Below are positions 1 to 9,348 of a DNA stretch of 64,000 bases, one piece after another. Both the position numbers and the translations under genes were made by a program. The stretch's first letter is position 1. Each line of letters begins with the position of its first letter. The notes under the pieces were generated by a model, which ran no database searches, was not told the origin of the DNA, and worked only from the letters and a program-made list of their open reading frames with translations. Origin of the DNA: Pedobacter sp. MC2016-05 (GTDB lineage Bacteria > Bacteroidota > Bacteroidia > Sphingobacteriales > Sphingobacteriaceae); the NCBI RefSeq assembly GCF_026239735.1, contig NZ_JAPIVT010000003.1, forward strand, positions 390,931 through 454,930. Direction: 5' to 3'.

Positions 1-599
1 GTATCTATCATTTTTTGGTTAAGTGTGGCTTCGGCTAAATTGGTAATCGAGAAACCAAAATCCATATCGATGCCATCTACTCCTAAAAATAGTACACCAC
101 AAGATATTTCACTTAGTACCCGTTCTGCATATGAGCCGGCTACTGATGAGGAGTTGGAGCGAATTAAACCGCCGAGCTGTAAAACCTCAACGTTAGGGCG
201 TGTGCTCAACTCCAAGCCCACTTTTAGCGCAGGAGTGATGACCGTTAAATGCTGATTTGGGTATAGACATCTGGCCAATTCAAAAACCGTTGTTCCAGAA
301 CCTATAGTGATAGAATCATTTTTTTCAATTAAAGAAAGGGCTGCTTTTGCAATCTTTTGTTTCTCATCAGCGTTGATGAATGCTTTTTCATTAATCGTCC
401 GTTCGTTTGCATAGGGATTGTTAATCGATCCACCTCCACGAGTTCTGAAAAGTAAATTTTTATCTTCTAAAAGTTTTAAATCTTTTCTAATGGTAACTCC
501 AGAAACTTCCATCAAATCGGTAAGCTCGATGATGCTTACTTTTCCGTCTTCCTTTAATTTTTTTAAGATGAATTCGTGTCTGTCGGTAATGTTTTTCAT
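1..599 (-). CDS. DeoR/GlpR-family transcriptional regulator (3' end cut by window)
   Basis: Reading from the ATG at 599, the N-terminus is a DeoR-type helix-turn-helix (residues about 18-55, with SGVTIRKDL as recognition helix and a following RTRGG wing). The effector domain contains GSGTT, the sugar-phosphate-binding loop typical of the family. Members repress carbohydrate-catabolism genes until a phosphorylated sugar binds. About 199 codons are present of a usual 250, so the C-terminus lies outside the window. The gene diverges from the helicase gene and has its own consensus promoter. The target operon is not visible, so the sugar is unknown. Confidence 0.85.
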   Translation of the reverse strand, partial: MKNITDRHEFILKKLKEDGKVSIIELTDLMEVSGVTIRKDLKLLEDKNLLFRTRGGGSINNPYANERTINEKAFINADEKQKIAKAALSLIEKNDSITIGSGTTVFELARCLYPNQHLTVITPALKVGLELSTRPNVEVLQLGGLIRSNSSSVAGSYAERVLSEISCGVLFLGVDGIDMDFGFSITNLAEATLNQKMID

Positions 600-639
600 G
601 GACAATATTCGGTTTGGAGCTTAATTTATTTAATGTGAA

Positions 640-669
640 CAAACATAATTTAAAATCAGAGGATTCAAA
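640..669 (-). promoter_or_regulatory. Bacteroidota-type promoter of the DeoR gene
   Basis: On the minus strand, TTTG (666-669) and TATGTTTG (640-647) are separated by 18 bp, a full match to the TTTG-N(17-23)-TAnnTTTG consensus. A second -7-like element, TAATTTTG, lies at 666-673 and overlaps the -33 element. Confidence 0.6.
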
Positions 670-804
670 ATTATATTTAGTTAAATTACCTTTCAATGTG
701 TTTATGTTAAATTAACTTTCGAACAGGCTGTTGGTAAAAACTTCCCAGCCTATTGCGTCATTATCGCAGGGTAAATGTATTTTTATCCATTATTTCCAAT
801 TTAA

Positions 805-3800
805 ATGAGTGAAGAGAATCGCAGCGATCAAACGATAGAAGTAAATCCTTACGACTATATACTTGAGAATTTTAATCTCCAATATTTGAGTGCCATCGTA
901 ATTTTAAAGCATTTAAATCAACAGATACATACCGATGTAAAAGGGTTTTACGGTTTAGTTGCAGAACAAATTGAAATTGATTTTGCCGCTTTCAGTAGCT
1001 ACGACTCTGCGGCAGTTTTCCCCATTGTTCAGGTTCAGCAGAATGAAAAAAATGTAAAACTTTCTTGCCGTTGCGAAACACCAAAAACTAAGTTATGTGA
1101 ACATCAGGCGCAGGTTTTATACAACATTTTGTATCGACAAGAATTATTGATTTTTTTCGATAAAAACCTCAGAAAACAGCAGCTGCTCAAAATTGCAGTA
1201 AATTACGGGTTAGAATATGAGAAAGATCTGGAGTCGATTTTTAATTTGACTTTACAAGATGGTGAAATAAAAATCAAACCGAAAATTGAAGCACTGCAAC
1301 CTTTCAATCGCGAAGCGAAAGAACAACTCGAGCAAATGTTGTTGCCAAAGGAGACAGGTAAAAAGCCGAACGTTGATGCTGGTAATCTGATTTTAGTTTT
1401 GGGGCAACACCGCTACTACAACAATTTAACTTTAGAGCTTTTTGAGGCGCAGATTACCAAAAACGGAAAGGTAAAAAATCCATTAAAAAGTGTAAATCCC
1501 AATACCCATATTTTTAAGGCGGAAGAAGGCGACGTATTAAAATTTTATAGTGGAGTTGCTGCTTTTCAACAAAATTATAACAACGAACAAAGTGAAGAAG
1601 AAATTAACGCTTTAAAGGCCGTTGTTAAAAATCCTTTAAATTTACCTTGCTATATTCAAAGCAATAAGCAATCTTCAGCCATTCAGGCATCAACAATAGC
1701 TGCCGTAACTGTTAAAGCAATGGAAGTTGATTTGCGCTTAACTGTTAATCAAAAAGGCGATTTCTTTGAAATTACCGGGCGCTTAAGCATCGAAGGGAAA
1801 TCCTATGAACTTGATCAGTTAACGATGGTCCATCAATATTTTATCCAGCTCAAAGATCAGCTTTACCTCATTACCCGGTTGGATTTGTTGCGGATAATTG
1901 GATTTTTCAAGAAGCAAAGTAATCGCTTAATCCTTCATAAATCGAAATATCCTGAGTTCCAAAAAACAATTTTAGTGCAGTTGGAAGGAAGCATTCATGT
2001 AGATTATTCCTACTTAAAGCCTGCAACAAAAAAACAAATTGAAGAAAAGGGTTTTGATTTAGAAACCGAGCAGCTGATTTACCTATCCGAATCGGAAGAT
2101 TTTATTCTCATCACTCCGGTAATGCGCTACGGAAATCAGGAAATTCCGGTACTTTCGAAAAAGCAGATTCAGGCACAAGATAAATTGGGAAATGTTTTTA
2201 CTGTTCATCGTGATGATCATGCTGAATTACAGTTTATTGGCAATTTGTTAAAGCAGCATCCCTTTTTTTACGATCAGGAGAGTAATGATTCCTTTTACCT
2301 TCATCGGAAAAGATTTTTAGAGGAAGCCTGGTTTTTAGATGCATTTGAAACCTGGCGGAATAAAGGAATCCACATTCTGGGCTTCAATAAGCTGAAAAAT
2401 AATAAACTTAATCAACACAAAGCAAATATTAACATTGAGGTTTTAAGCGGAACCGATTGGTTTGAAACCAAAGTGGAAGTAAAATTTGGAAAGCAAAAAG
2501 TCGCCTTAAAGCATTTGCATAAATCAGTCAGGAACAAGAGCAAATTTGTTACCCTCGACGATGGCACGCAAGGTATTTTGCCGGAAAGCTGGCTGCAAAA
2601 ATTTACCGATTACTTTAACGCTGGTGAATTAACTGAAGATGCTATATTGACGCCAAAAATTAAATTTGCCACCATTAACGAGCTTTATGAAGATGCTTTG
2701 CTTGATGGTGAAGTTAAAAATGAGCTTCAATCTTATCGCCAGAAGTTTGAAAATACCGATTCGATAACGGAAGTTGAAGTTCCAGTGACTTTACAAGCCA
2801 CTTTAAGGCATTACCAAAAAGATGGCTTAAACTGGCTCAATTTTCTGGATGATTTTAATTTTGGATCTTGTCTGGCCGATGATATGGGCTTGGGTAAAAC
2901 GATCCAGATTCTCGCTTTTATCCTTTCTCAGCGAGATAAAGTAAAGCACAATACTAATCTTGTTGTTGTGCCAGCATCTTTAATTTTCAACTGGAAAGCT
3001 GAAGTAGAAAAATTTGCCCCATCAATAAAGGTAAAAACGATTTATGGCAGTGAAAGAACTAAAACTACCGATACTTTCGATCGCTTTGAGCTGATATTAG
3101 CCTCTTACGGGACTTTGCTTTCTGATATTCGTTTTTTGAAAGATTATCGCTTTAACTACATCTTTTTGGATGAATCGCAAAACATTAAAAACGCTGAATC
3201 GCAGCGATACAAAGCAGTTCGGTTGTTGCAATCGCGGAATAAAGTTGTGATGACCGGTACACCGATTGAGAACAATACTTTTGATTTATACGGGCAATTG
3301 TCTTTTGCCTGCCCGGGTTTATTTGGCAGTAAACAGCAATTTGCTGATTTATATTCTACCCCGATTGATCAGTTCAAAGATAAGCGACGAGCAGAGGAAC
3401 TTCAGCAGAAGATCAGGCCATTTATTCTTCGAAGAACCAAAGAGCAGGTAGCTACAGAACTTCCTGATAAAACAGAAATCATTTTATACTGTGAAATGGG
3501 AGCGGAGCAGCGAGAAGTTTATGAGGCAAACAAAAAGGAAATTCAGGATTATATTTTAAATAAAACTGAAGACGAGCTGCCCAAAAGTTCCATGCACGTG
3601 TTAAAAAGCATTACTCAATTGAGGCAGATTTGCAATTCTGCAGCCTTGTTGGCCGATGGAAAATCTTACTTACAGGCATCATCAAAAATCGATGTGCTTT
3701 TGGAACAAATAGAAAACAAGGCGTTAAACCATAAAATTTTAGTGTTTTCTCAGTTTGTAACCATGCTCGATTTAATTAAAAAACAACTCGAAAAACGTCA

Positions 3801-4182
3801 TATTAAATATGAGTATCTGACTGGACAAACCAAAAATCGGGAAGAAGTTGTTCAATCTTTTCAGCAAAATAATGATATTCCTGTGTTTCTGATCAGTTTG
3901 AAAGCAGGAGGAACAGGTTTGAATTTAACCCAGGCAGATTATGTTTATCTCGTTGATCCATGGTGGAATCCTGCGGTTGAAAATCAAGCCATTGATAGAG
4001 CTTACCGCATTGGGCAACATAATAATGTAATGGCAGTAAGGCTAATTTGCCCGGATACGATTGAAGAAAAAATTATGAAATTGCAAGCTACAAAAAAGGA
4101 TCTGGTTAAAAATTTGATTCAAACCGATGGTGGATTTTTTAAGAACTTAAGCAAAAAGGAATTATTGGGGCTGTTGAGCTGA
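805..4182 (+). CDS. SNF2-family DEAD/DEAH helicase with SWIM zinc finger
   Basis: A 1125-residue Swi2/Snf2-type ATPase. An N-terminal SWIM zinc finger is visible as C88-x-C90-x7-C98-x-H100, followed by a long divergent middle region. The ATPase core starts near residue 665: Walker A DDMGLGKT (about 692-699), motif II DESQ (about 789-792), motif III MTGTPIEN. The second RecA domain has LISLKAGGTGLNL and the motif VI arginines in DRAYRIGQ. Such proteins move along double-stranded DNA and are linked to transcription or repair. DESQ replaces the more usual DEAQ or DEAH. It appears to be a single-gene unit. Confidence 0.92.
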   Translation: MSEENRSDQTIEVNPYDYILENFNLQYLSAIVILKHLNQQIHTDVKGFYGLVAEQIEIDFAAFSSYDSAAVFPIVQVQQNEKNVKLSCRCETPKTKLCEHQAQVLYNILYRQELLIFFDKNLRKQQLLKIAVNYGLEYEKDLESIFNLTLQDGEIKIKPKIEALQPFNREAKEQLEQMLLPKETGKKPNVDAGNLILVLGQHRYYNNLTLELFEAQITKNGKVKNPLKSVNPNTHIFKAEEGDVLKFYSGVAAFQQNYNNEQSEEEINALKAVVKNPLNLPCYIQSNKQSSAIQASTIAAVTVKAMEVDLRLTVNQKGDFFEITGRLSIEGKSYELDQLTMVHQYFIQLKDQLYLITRLDLLRIIGFFKKQSNRLILHKSKYPEFQKTILVQLEGSIHVDYSYLKPATKKQIEEKGFDLETEQLIYLSESEDFILITPVMRYGNQEIPVLSKKQIQAQDKLGNVFTVHRDDHAELQFIGNLLKQHPFFYDQESNDSFYLHRKRFLEEAWFLDAFETWRNKGIHILGFNKLKNNKLNQHKANINIEVLSGTDWFETKVEVKFGKQKVALKHLHKSVRNKSKFVTLDDGTQGILPESWLQKFTDYFNAGELTEDAILTPKIKFATINELYEDALLDGEVKNELQSYRQKFENTDSITEVEVPVTLQATLRHYQKDGLNWLNFLDDFNFGSCLADDMGLGKTIQILAFILSQRDKVKHNTNLVVVPASLIFNWKAEVEKFAPSIKVKTIYGSERTKTTDTFDRFELILASYGTLLSDIRFLKDYRFNYIFLDESQNIKNAESQRYKAVRLLQSRNKVVMTGTPIENNTFDLYGQLSFACPGLFGSKQQFADLYSTPIDQFKDKRRAEELQQKIRPFILRRTKEQVATELPDKTEIILYCEMGAEQREVYEANKKEIQDYILNKTEDELPKSSMHVLKSITQLRQICNSAALLADGKSYLQASSKIDVLLEQIENKALNHKILVFSQFVTMLDLIKKQLEKRHIKYEYLTGQTKNREEVVQSFQQNNDIPVFLISLKAGGTGLNLTQADYVYLVDPWWNPAVENQAIDRAYRIGQHNNVMAVRLICPDTIEEKIMKLQATKKDLVKNLIQTDGGFFKNLSKKELLGLLS

Positions 4183-4366
4183 TTAAATCTCGATCAACGC
4201 TTGGTCATTCTGAGCGCAGCGAAGAATCTGTTAAATCAAAGATCCAACATTAATAACTTATAGATTTTGTTTCAGGTGTTGCGGCAAGTTGAGATAGCGC
4301 TTTGTGTAGGTTAGGGATTCTTCGCTGCGCTCAGAATGACAGGTTTTTTGAAGCGTGAGCTAGAAA
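4183..4366. repeat. Intergenic inverted repeat, 24-bp perfect arms
   Basis: Arms at 4205-4228 and 4316-4339 are perfect reverse complements, containing CTGAGCGCAGCGAAGAATC. They lie between the convergent helicase and SDR genes and could form a bidirectional terminator-like hairpin. A related sequence occurs at about 53819-53844, so this is a dispersed intergenic unit. Confidence 0.75.
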
Positions 4367-5155
4367 CTAAATTAGAATCTGGAAATCGTATTTTAACCAC
4401 TCAGGAACGTTAACACTTTCCACAACCTTCCAATCTTTCATTTCGTCTGTAAAAAAGGGTTCCATTAAACCAGATGTTTTCGCCGTCTCGGTGTAAAACT
4501 CCTTTTTTGTGGGATGGTGAGGAGAGCAAGCGTTATAAATCCGTCCGTAAGCCTGTTTGTCTAAAATTGCAACCGCAATACCAACAGCATCAGTTTGATG
4601 GATGAGATTAACAGGTGCTAAACCATTTGGAACATCAGTTTTGCCAGCAAAAAACCTGCCGGGGTTTCTATTAGGCCCAATCAATCCCGCGAAGCGAATA
4701 ATGGTAAACTGATCTGGTAGAGAAGACTTTAAGATGTTTTCTGCAGACAATACTACCTTCCCCGAATCGGTATCGGGATGTGTCTCGCTGTTTTCGTTTA
4801 CTGTTTTATTTTCATCAGCATATACACTTGTCGAGCTGATTAATACGACCTGTTTCGATTTATCTTTGGCGGCTGCCAAAATTGATTTTATCTTTTGAGG
4901 GTAATCAAGAAGTTCAGTAGAGTTTCTTTTTGGAGGAATGCAGATAAAAAGCGCATCCGCATCAAAGAATTCGTTGTCGGCTATAATTTGCTCAGCTGTG
5001 AAATTGATTAGGAACGGATTAATTTTCTCTTCTGCAAGTAAATCAAGTTTTTCGGCCGAAGTGGTAGATCCTTTCACTTCGTAACCAAGCTCAACTAATT
5101 TCTTTGCAAAAGCAAAACCAAACCAGCCGCAACCTAAAATGGAAATCGTTTTCAA
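4367..5155 (-). CDS. Atypical SDR / NAD(P)-binding epimerase-like protein (YeeZ-type)
   Basis: The 262-residue protein begins with a Rossmann dinucleotide loop GCGWFG (residues 8-13) and has SSTSVYAD, like the SSxxVY segment of extended SDRs. Further on, IIRFAGLIGP and RIYNACSPHHPTK resemble YeeZ-type NAD-dependent epimerase/dehydratases. The usual SDR catalytic YxxxK is not evident, so enzymatic activity is uncertain. It lies 59 bp downstream of tdk on the same strand, probably co-transcribed. The substrate is unknown. Confidence 0.75.
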   Translation of the reverse strand: MKTISILGCGWFGFAFAKKLVELGYEVKGSTTSAEKLDLLAEEKINPFLINFTAEQIIADNEFFDADALFICIPPKRNSTELLDYPQKIKSILAAAKDKSKQVVLISSTSVYADENKTVNENSETHPDTDSGKVVLSAENILKSSLPDQFTIIRFAGLIGPNRNPGRFFAGKTDVPNGLAPVNLIHQTDAVGIAVAILDKQAYGRIYNACSPHHPTKKEFYTETAKTSGLMEPFFTDEMKDWKVVESVNVPEWLKYDFQILI

Positions 5156-5214
5156 TTGAATTTTAGTATTTAGTATTGACTAACAATCGGATAAGAAAAC
5201 AGTTTTGAAATCGG

Positions 5215-5796
5215 TTATCCCTTACCCAAATTGTAGCAAGCCCTGCATCGTGGCTCATAACTTTCTTTTTCGCCGAGTAAAACGGTAGCTTCATCAGCAA
5301 CTGTCCGGTAACTGTAAAGCGCAGGGTTGCCACAGCAAACACAAACGGCATTTACTTTTGTAACATGCTCGGCAATGGCCATCAAAGCGGGCATGGGTCC
5401 AAAAGGTTTGCCCGTAAAATCCATGTCGAGCCCGGCAACAATAACTCTGATGCCTTTGAGCGCTAACTTATTACAAACATCCGGAAGTTCATTGTCGAAA
5501 AACTGGGCCTCATCAATGCCTACAACCTGGGTATTGGTTCCCAATAGTAAAATGGCCGAAGCGCTATCAACAGGAGTGGAGTTTATGGAATTTAAATCAT
5601 GAGAAACCACTGCACTTTCATGATAGCGGGTATCTGTCCGAGGTTTGAAAATCTCTACATTCAGCTTAGCAATTTGGGCTCTTTTTAGTCGGCGGATTAG
5701 CTCTTCAGTTTTTCCAGAAAACATAGAGCCACATACCACTTCAATACTTCCTGAAAATTCTCCCCTTCTTCTAAAATTCTGTTCGCTAAATAACAT
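5215..5796 (-). CDS. tdk: Thymidine kinase (type II)
   Basis: Phosphorylates thymidine to dTMP in the salvage pathway. The 193-residue length fits the bacterial TK1-like class. A P-loop GSMFSGKT lies at 23-30, the catalytic glutamate is in GIDEAQFF near residue 96, and a structural zinc site is formed by C152/C155 and C184/C187 (CVCC and CRAC). The lasso-loop region near YSYRTV binds the nucleoside. The ATG at 5796 leaves a short extension before the kinase core. The prophage has inserted about 50 bp upstream, so the upstream regulatory DNA is now partly phage-derived. Confidence 0.95.
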   Translation of the reverse strand: MLFSEQNFRRRGEFSGSIEVVCGSMFSGKTEELIRRLKRAQIAKLNVEIFKPRTDTRYHESAVVSHDLNSINSTPVDSASAILLLGTNTQVVGIDEAQFFDNELPDVCNKLALKGIRVIVAGLDMDFTGKPFGPMPALMAIAEHVTKVNAVCVCCGNPALYSYRTVADEATVLLGEKESYEPRCRACYNLGKG

Positions 5797-5844
5797 GCCT
5801 TATTTTTTATAACCCGGTGGATTCTCTTTAATTTTAAACCGAAC

Positions 5845-5855
5845 AAATATCATAA
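5845..5855. repeat. Candidate attL core
   Basis: AAATATCATAA is shared with 42079-42089. It is only 11 bp of AT-rich sequence, so chance is possible, but both copies lie between the arm-type repeats and host DNA, as an attachment core should. It falls in the upstream region of tdk. Confidence 0.35.
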
Positions 5856-5885
5856 GATTGTACATATCGAGGTTATTACTATATT

Positions 5886-5918
5886 TGAGTCACATTGAGT
5901 GATAATTGAGTGACAAAA
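5886..5918 (+). repeat. Integrase arm-type sites, left end
   Basis: Three direct repeats TGAGTCACA (5886), TGAGTGATA (5896) and TGAGTGACAAAA (5907) are spaced 10 and 11 bp, one helical turn, just before the integrase start. The same AGTGACAAAA word recurs twice at the right prophage end. They are likely integrase arm-domain sites and may also allow integrase autoregulation. Confidence 0.5.
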
Positions 5919-5933
5919 TAAATAACGCTAAAT

Positions 5934-7184
5934 ATGGAAAACTTTAAATTTACTGCTCCGTTTTTGAGCAGTAAAGATAGTAAAAAATGGATGGTCAGGT
6001 ATAAAATTGAGTACCCAAACCAGAAGCCAGAATACAGAAAAGAGTTTGGAAAACGCTACAATCTAAGTATCAACGGAAAAGATTTAAAACTATCTCAAAG
6101 AAAAGAAAATGCTGAACTTCTAATGGCTGCAATTCTTTCAGAATTAGAACTTGGGATTGACCCAGAAAATTCATCAATCGGCTATCAGCAGGTGAAATTG
6201 AAAGCACTTGAAGCGGAAAAGAAATACACGTTAAAGTACAATTTTGATTTCTATTTCTCAAAGATGGGATATGATAAACCCACCGAGAAACAAAAAGATA
6301 GTGCTAGAAATATCAGAATGTTTTTTGAAAACCAGTTTATCCCGTATTTCACTTCAATTAAGATTAATGATGTTAGGGAAATAACAAAGCAATCTTTAAG
6401 AAATTATTTAGACTATCAACATGCTACAGTATGGGAAGCATCCAGTGTGAATGTCAGAAAGGGTTGGATTAGTGCATTTTTAGGTAAGCTTGTTGAATTT
6501 GATATTTTACCCATCAATCCAATAGCTGGAATAAAAAACTACAAAACCAATGGCGTAAAGAAAACTAGATTCCAAACTTTCAGTGAAAAAGAAATTGAAA
6601 CTATTTTTAGCTACTGTAAAGAAAATAAGCTAATTAGACTGGAATTATTTTTGAAAATCATTTACTATGCCTATATCCGTAAATCAGAAACCAGAAGATT
6701 AACATTTGAACATTTAAATTTAGTTGGAAAACAATTTGAAATTTCTGGTGACATCACCAAGAAAGGTGATGATGATAAAATCTATAAAGTCAAAATGCAT
6801 CCAGAATTACTTGATGTATTTGGAAGATATATCAAGCACTATAACTTTAATCCCAATGACCCAACTAAGGTATTAATGAGCCTTACCAAGCGCAACAAAC
6901 CTTTAGCAGTAAACTTTATCCAAGGGGATTTTGATAGTATGTTAGAAGCAGTTAAAATCGCTAATCCTAGTCTATTTAATAAACAAGGTCAAACAATTTA
7001 TTCATTTAAGCATTCTGGTGTGCAGCACCGTTATAACAAATTGAAACCGGAAATAGGTGGTTCTAAAGCATTAGATTTTGTAAGGTCGCAGTGTAGACAT
7101 CAGCATCAACATACAACAGAAATCTATCTACAAAATATAGGTTGTGACATTGCACCCGATGATAACACTAATTATTTTTTATAG
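5934..7184 (+). CDS. Phage tyrosine recombinase (integrase)
   Basis: The 416-residue protein has the length and layout of Bacteroidota phage integrases: an N-terminal arm-binding region, a SAM-like core-binding domain (about residues 105-205) and a C-terminal catalytic domain. Visible catalytic motifs are Arg in YIRKSETRRL, Lys/His in SFKHSGVQHRY, and CRHQHQHTTEIYL with the Tyr nucleophile near residue 402. It joins attP to attB and reverses this, probably with an excision factor. It lies immediately inside the left end and is read away from tdk. Its 3' end overlaps the converging small gene by 17 bp. Confidence 0.92.
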   Translation: MENFKFTAPFLSSKDSKKWMVRYKIEYPNQKPEYRKEFGKRYNLSINGKDLKLSQRKENAELLMAAILSELELGIDPENSSIGYQQVKLKALEAEKKYTLKYNFDFYFSKMGYDKPTEKQKDSARNIRMFFENQFIPYFTSIKINDVREITKQSLRNYLDYQHATVWEASSVNVRKGWISAFLGKLVEFDILPINPIAGIKNYKTNGVKKTRFQTFSEKEIETIFSYCKENKLIRLELFLKIIYYAYIRKSETRRLTFEHLNLVGKQFEISGDITKKGDDDKIYKVKMHPELLDVFGRYIKHYNFNPNDPTKVLMSLTKRNKPLAVNFIQGDFDSMLEAVKIANPSLFNKQGQTIYSFKHSGVQHRYNKLKPEIGGSKALDFVRSQCRHQHQHTTEIYLQNIGCDIAPDDNTNYFL

Positions 7185-7452
7185 CTGAATCTAAAGCCCT
7201 TTTAGCTAATATTCCATTAAGCCTTTCTTTTTTGGAAGGCTTTTTTGTTTTAGGTTCTTTATTTTTTATAACAGTTGAAGACATTGCTATTGTATGCAAA
7301 TCATTCATCTGCTTCTGCATAAGACCTATCTGTAAACCTTTTAGTAAATTATTTTCAATTTTTAATCTATCTAATTGTTGAATTAATTCCTCTGAATTTC
7401 TCGATAGGTAGTCATTTTCAAAGATGTTGCCGACTAGGTAGTTTGGTTTCAT
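7168..7452 (-). CDS. Small coiled-coil hypothetical phage protein
   Basis: 94 residues with a leucine-rich heptad stretch around 22-50 (EELIQQLDRLKIENNLLKG), then a lysine-rich segment and a short helical tail. Not recognised. Its ATG overlaps the stop of the preceding gene (TAATG at about 7450-7454), so the two are probably translationally coupled. It ends convergently with the integrase gene. Its place opposite the integrase, downstream of the nested inverted repeat, suggests an early or lysogeny-phase unit. Confidence 0.65.
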   Translation of the reverse strand: MKPNYLVGNIFENDYLSRNSEELIQQLDRLKIENNLLKGLQIGLMQKQMNDLHTIAMSSTVIKNKEPKTKKPSKKERLNGILAKRALDSAIKNN

Positions 7453-7622
7453 TATAGTACTAATTTAGTTAAATCAATCCTTACTGGTTTGTTAGCTATG
7501 TCAAGCTTTTTTTGTGTTACTTGAATATGGTTATGCATCATGCCACATACTTCATAGTTTTCATCGATTTCTAGTAATTTTAAGGCATGTTGTAGTCCTG
7601 TTAATAGTTTTTCTTCAATCAT
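7452..7622 (-). CDS. Hypothetical small phage protein
   Basis: Starts at the ATG at 7622; a TTG at 7649 would add nine residues. The 56-residue product begins MIEEKLLTGLQHALKLL and ends with a basic segment. No family recognised. It is coupled by stop/start overlap to the following small gene. Both would be transcribed leftward from the palindromic control region at 7745-8067. Confidence 0.55.
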   Translation of the reverse strand: MIEEKLLTGLQHALKLLEIDENYEVCGMMHNHIQVTQKKLDIANKPVRIDLTKLVL

Positions 7623-7744
7623 TATTTTAAGTTGTTTGTGTTGCTGCAAATGAGATAATAAATGTGTGTGGAAACCAAATAAAAATTGAAATATCTTTTA
7701 TCAACTATATGAATTTCAGATTTGCCTGACAAAACTGACCACAA

Positions 7745-8067
7745 CCTTAGTGAAAAAACTAAGACTAGTGTAGTATCAATAAGTAATAAAAGATTGAAGA
7801 AAGAGAAAAACTCATTCAATAGTAATAAATACAATCATAGTAAAATCACTAAGACTATAAATTATATACAATAGCAATAGTAAAATTACTATGATATGGA
7901 CATTAGTAAATTTTTTAATTAAAAAAACTACGATTAAGAATTATAAATACAATGGTCTTAGTGATTTTACTATGGGTGGGTGTGAACGAGGTTACGAGTG
8001 AATAATCTTCTCAACTTCTTTTATTACTTATTGATACTACACTAGTCTTAGTTTTTTCACTAAGGTA
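7745..8067. promoter_or_regulatory. Nested inverted-repeat control region with five operator-like dyads
   Basis: Outer arms 7745-7793 and 8017-8067 are reverse complements over about 49 bp with one 2-bp indel. Inner arms 7836-7855 and 7955-7974 are perfect over 20 bp. Embedded are five dyads of the form (C)TTAGT or ATAGT, a 4-6 bp spacer, then ACTAAG or ACTAT: at 7746-7763, 7837-7853, 7877-7892, 7957-7973 and 8049-8066. The region separates leftward from rightward genes and has no convincing ORF. It could be repressor operators, an origin, or both. Confidence 0.7.
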
Positions 8068-8087
8068 TGGGTATTAGTAATTCTGCT

Positions 8088-8180
8088 TTTCAACTTGACT
8101 TTTCTAATCCTTGATATATACTTGATAAATAAGATATCAAAAATATTATTAAATAATCTGGTCACTTTTCAATTTGACTA
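8088..8180. repeat. Imperfect 16-bp direct repeat
   Basis: CTTTTCAACTTGACTT (8088-8103) and CTTTTCAATTTGACTA (8165-8180) are direct repeats 77 bp apart, between the large inverted repeat and the gene at 8285. Role unknown; possibly protein-binding sites. Confidence 0.4.
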
Positions 8181-8224
8181 CTATTTATCAATATAAGATT
8201 ACTTACAAATTTTTCTGGTAATTC

Positions 8225-8261
8225 TAGTTTTGGGTTGGTTGCTACCAAATTGACCAACCCA
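8225..8261 (+). promoter_or_regulatory. Rightward promoter with overlapping 9-bp dyad
   Basis: TAGTTTTG (8225-8232) matches the -7 consensus; no good -33 element was found. A perfect 9-bp inverted repeat, TGGGTTGGT (8231-8239) and ACCAACCCA (8253-8261), covers the expected transcription start, as an operator would. Confidence 0.45.
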
Positions 8262-8284
8262 GAACATTAGTTGGTAGCTAATGA

Positions 8285-9097
8285 ATGACCCAGAGACTAA
8301 TAGAAATTATTAAGAAAAAAACAATGACAATTACATTAAACACACCGACAAATTTTGATTTAGCACTATGTGGTACATTCAATCACACAAAACAGATTCA
8401 CAAGATAATTTGGTTAATCCATGAAACAAATTACCAAACAATACACAAAGGGAAGTTGACGATGCACAAAGAAACTTATTTCAAATTTTTAGGTCTTTCT
8501 GGTGCAGATTTAAATAAGATGTTAGCACTGCTAATCAACCAAAATATAATTACCCAAACCACAATCGGTAACAACGTAAAACAAACCTTATCCCAATTTA
8601 TAATCAATAATCCCTTCAAAGCGGAAGATGCAAGAAAGCATCTCTATGATACAGATGATACCAAATGTCCTTTATTCATCAAACGCTGGGCTTTTGATAA
8701 TTGCAGAGTAAAAGTAGATTCAAGTTTTGTAAAGCCAGAAGTGCAACCAAGAATAAAAAAATATGTGACCGTTGGCGGTAATGTAGATGAAAAAGATTTA
8801 TTAATTCAAAAACTTCAACAAGAAATAGAAGAACTAAAGGCAAAACTAAAAGCTACAATTTTACCTAATGTAGAGCCACCAGTTCAATTATCTTCAACAA
8901 AAGATGTAACTATTTCATTAACAAAAATAATTGCAAGGAACGGTATAGAATTGAGTACAGACTTAACACTGGATGCAGACACTATAGACTTGATTAAAAA
9001 AAAATATTCAAAAGCACTACCTCATATCTTTATAAATGGCAAAATCTATGAAGTTAATGATGGTGTGTTGTCTCTTTATATGGCAAAAACAGCCTAG
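8285..9097 (+). CDS. Winged-helix-like phage protein, possible replication or regulatory protein
   Basis: A 270-residue protein. An alternative ATG at 8324 gives MTITLNTPTN and may be the true start. The N-terminal half has a predicted helix-turn-helix character (GLSGADLNKMLALLINQNII, then a short beta wing). A coiled coil (about 163-185, LIQKLQQEIEELKAKLKA) follows. The C-terminal third is unrecognised. It is the largest early gene and the first behind the nested inverted repeat. In a prophage without replication genes it could be an origin-binding initiator or an antirepressor. Function not established. Confidence 0.6.
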   Translation: MTQRLIEIIKKKTMTITLNTPTNFDLALCGTFNHTKQIHKIIWLIHETNYQTIHKGKLTMHKETYFKFLGLSGADLNKMLALLINQNIITQTTIGNNVKQTLSQFIINNPFKAEDARKHLYDTDDTKCPLFIKRWAFDNCRVKVDSSFVKPEVQPRIKKYVTVGGNVDEKDLLIQKLQQEIEELKAKLKATILPNVEPPVQLSSTKDVTISLTKIIARNGIELSTDLTLDADTIDLIKKKYSKALPHIFINGKIYEVNDGVLSLYMAKTA

Positions 9098-9348
9098 CTA
9101 GAAGTAAGCTTTGTCATATTAAATTACTATTCAAAGCTAATTTTAACAATAAAAATTTTGTCATCATTCTGGAATTCCAAGGTAAATTAAGAAAAATGCC
9201 TTGGCAAGCTGGAATCAAAGTTTTAGGTAATTGAAAGTTTGTTTTTACTTTCATTAAGATATTGAAAATTTGAGTACTTCCAAGTTTATTTTGATAACTT
9301 TTTTTTACACAAAACCCTAGTTATGTTTGCATTATGAAAGGAAAAAAT
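9098..9348 (+). promoter_or_regulatory. Intergenic region with -7 element TATGTTTG
   Basis: No ORF. A consensus -7 element TATGTTTG is at 9322-9329. The expected transcription start falls near 9336, which favours the ATG at 9349 over the one at 9334. A short palindrome CCAAGG/CCTTGG (about 9178-9205) lies upstream. Confidence 0.45.

Noticed and set aside
5797..5933. tRNA gene as integration target
   Set aside because: No tRNA-like cloverleaf is present at either prophage end; integration appears to be in the tdk upstream region.
7623..7834. A 70-residue reverse-strand ORF (7622-7834) across the left arm of the nested inverted repeat
   Set aside because: It is made of the palindromic control sequence, overlaps the better-supported small gene start, and has no protein-like pattern beyond hydrophobic runs.
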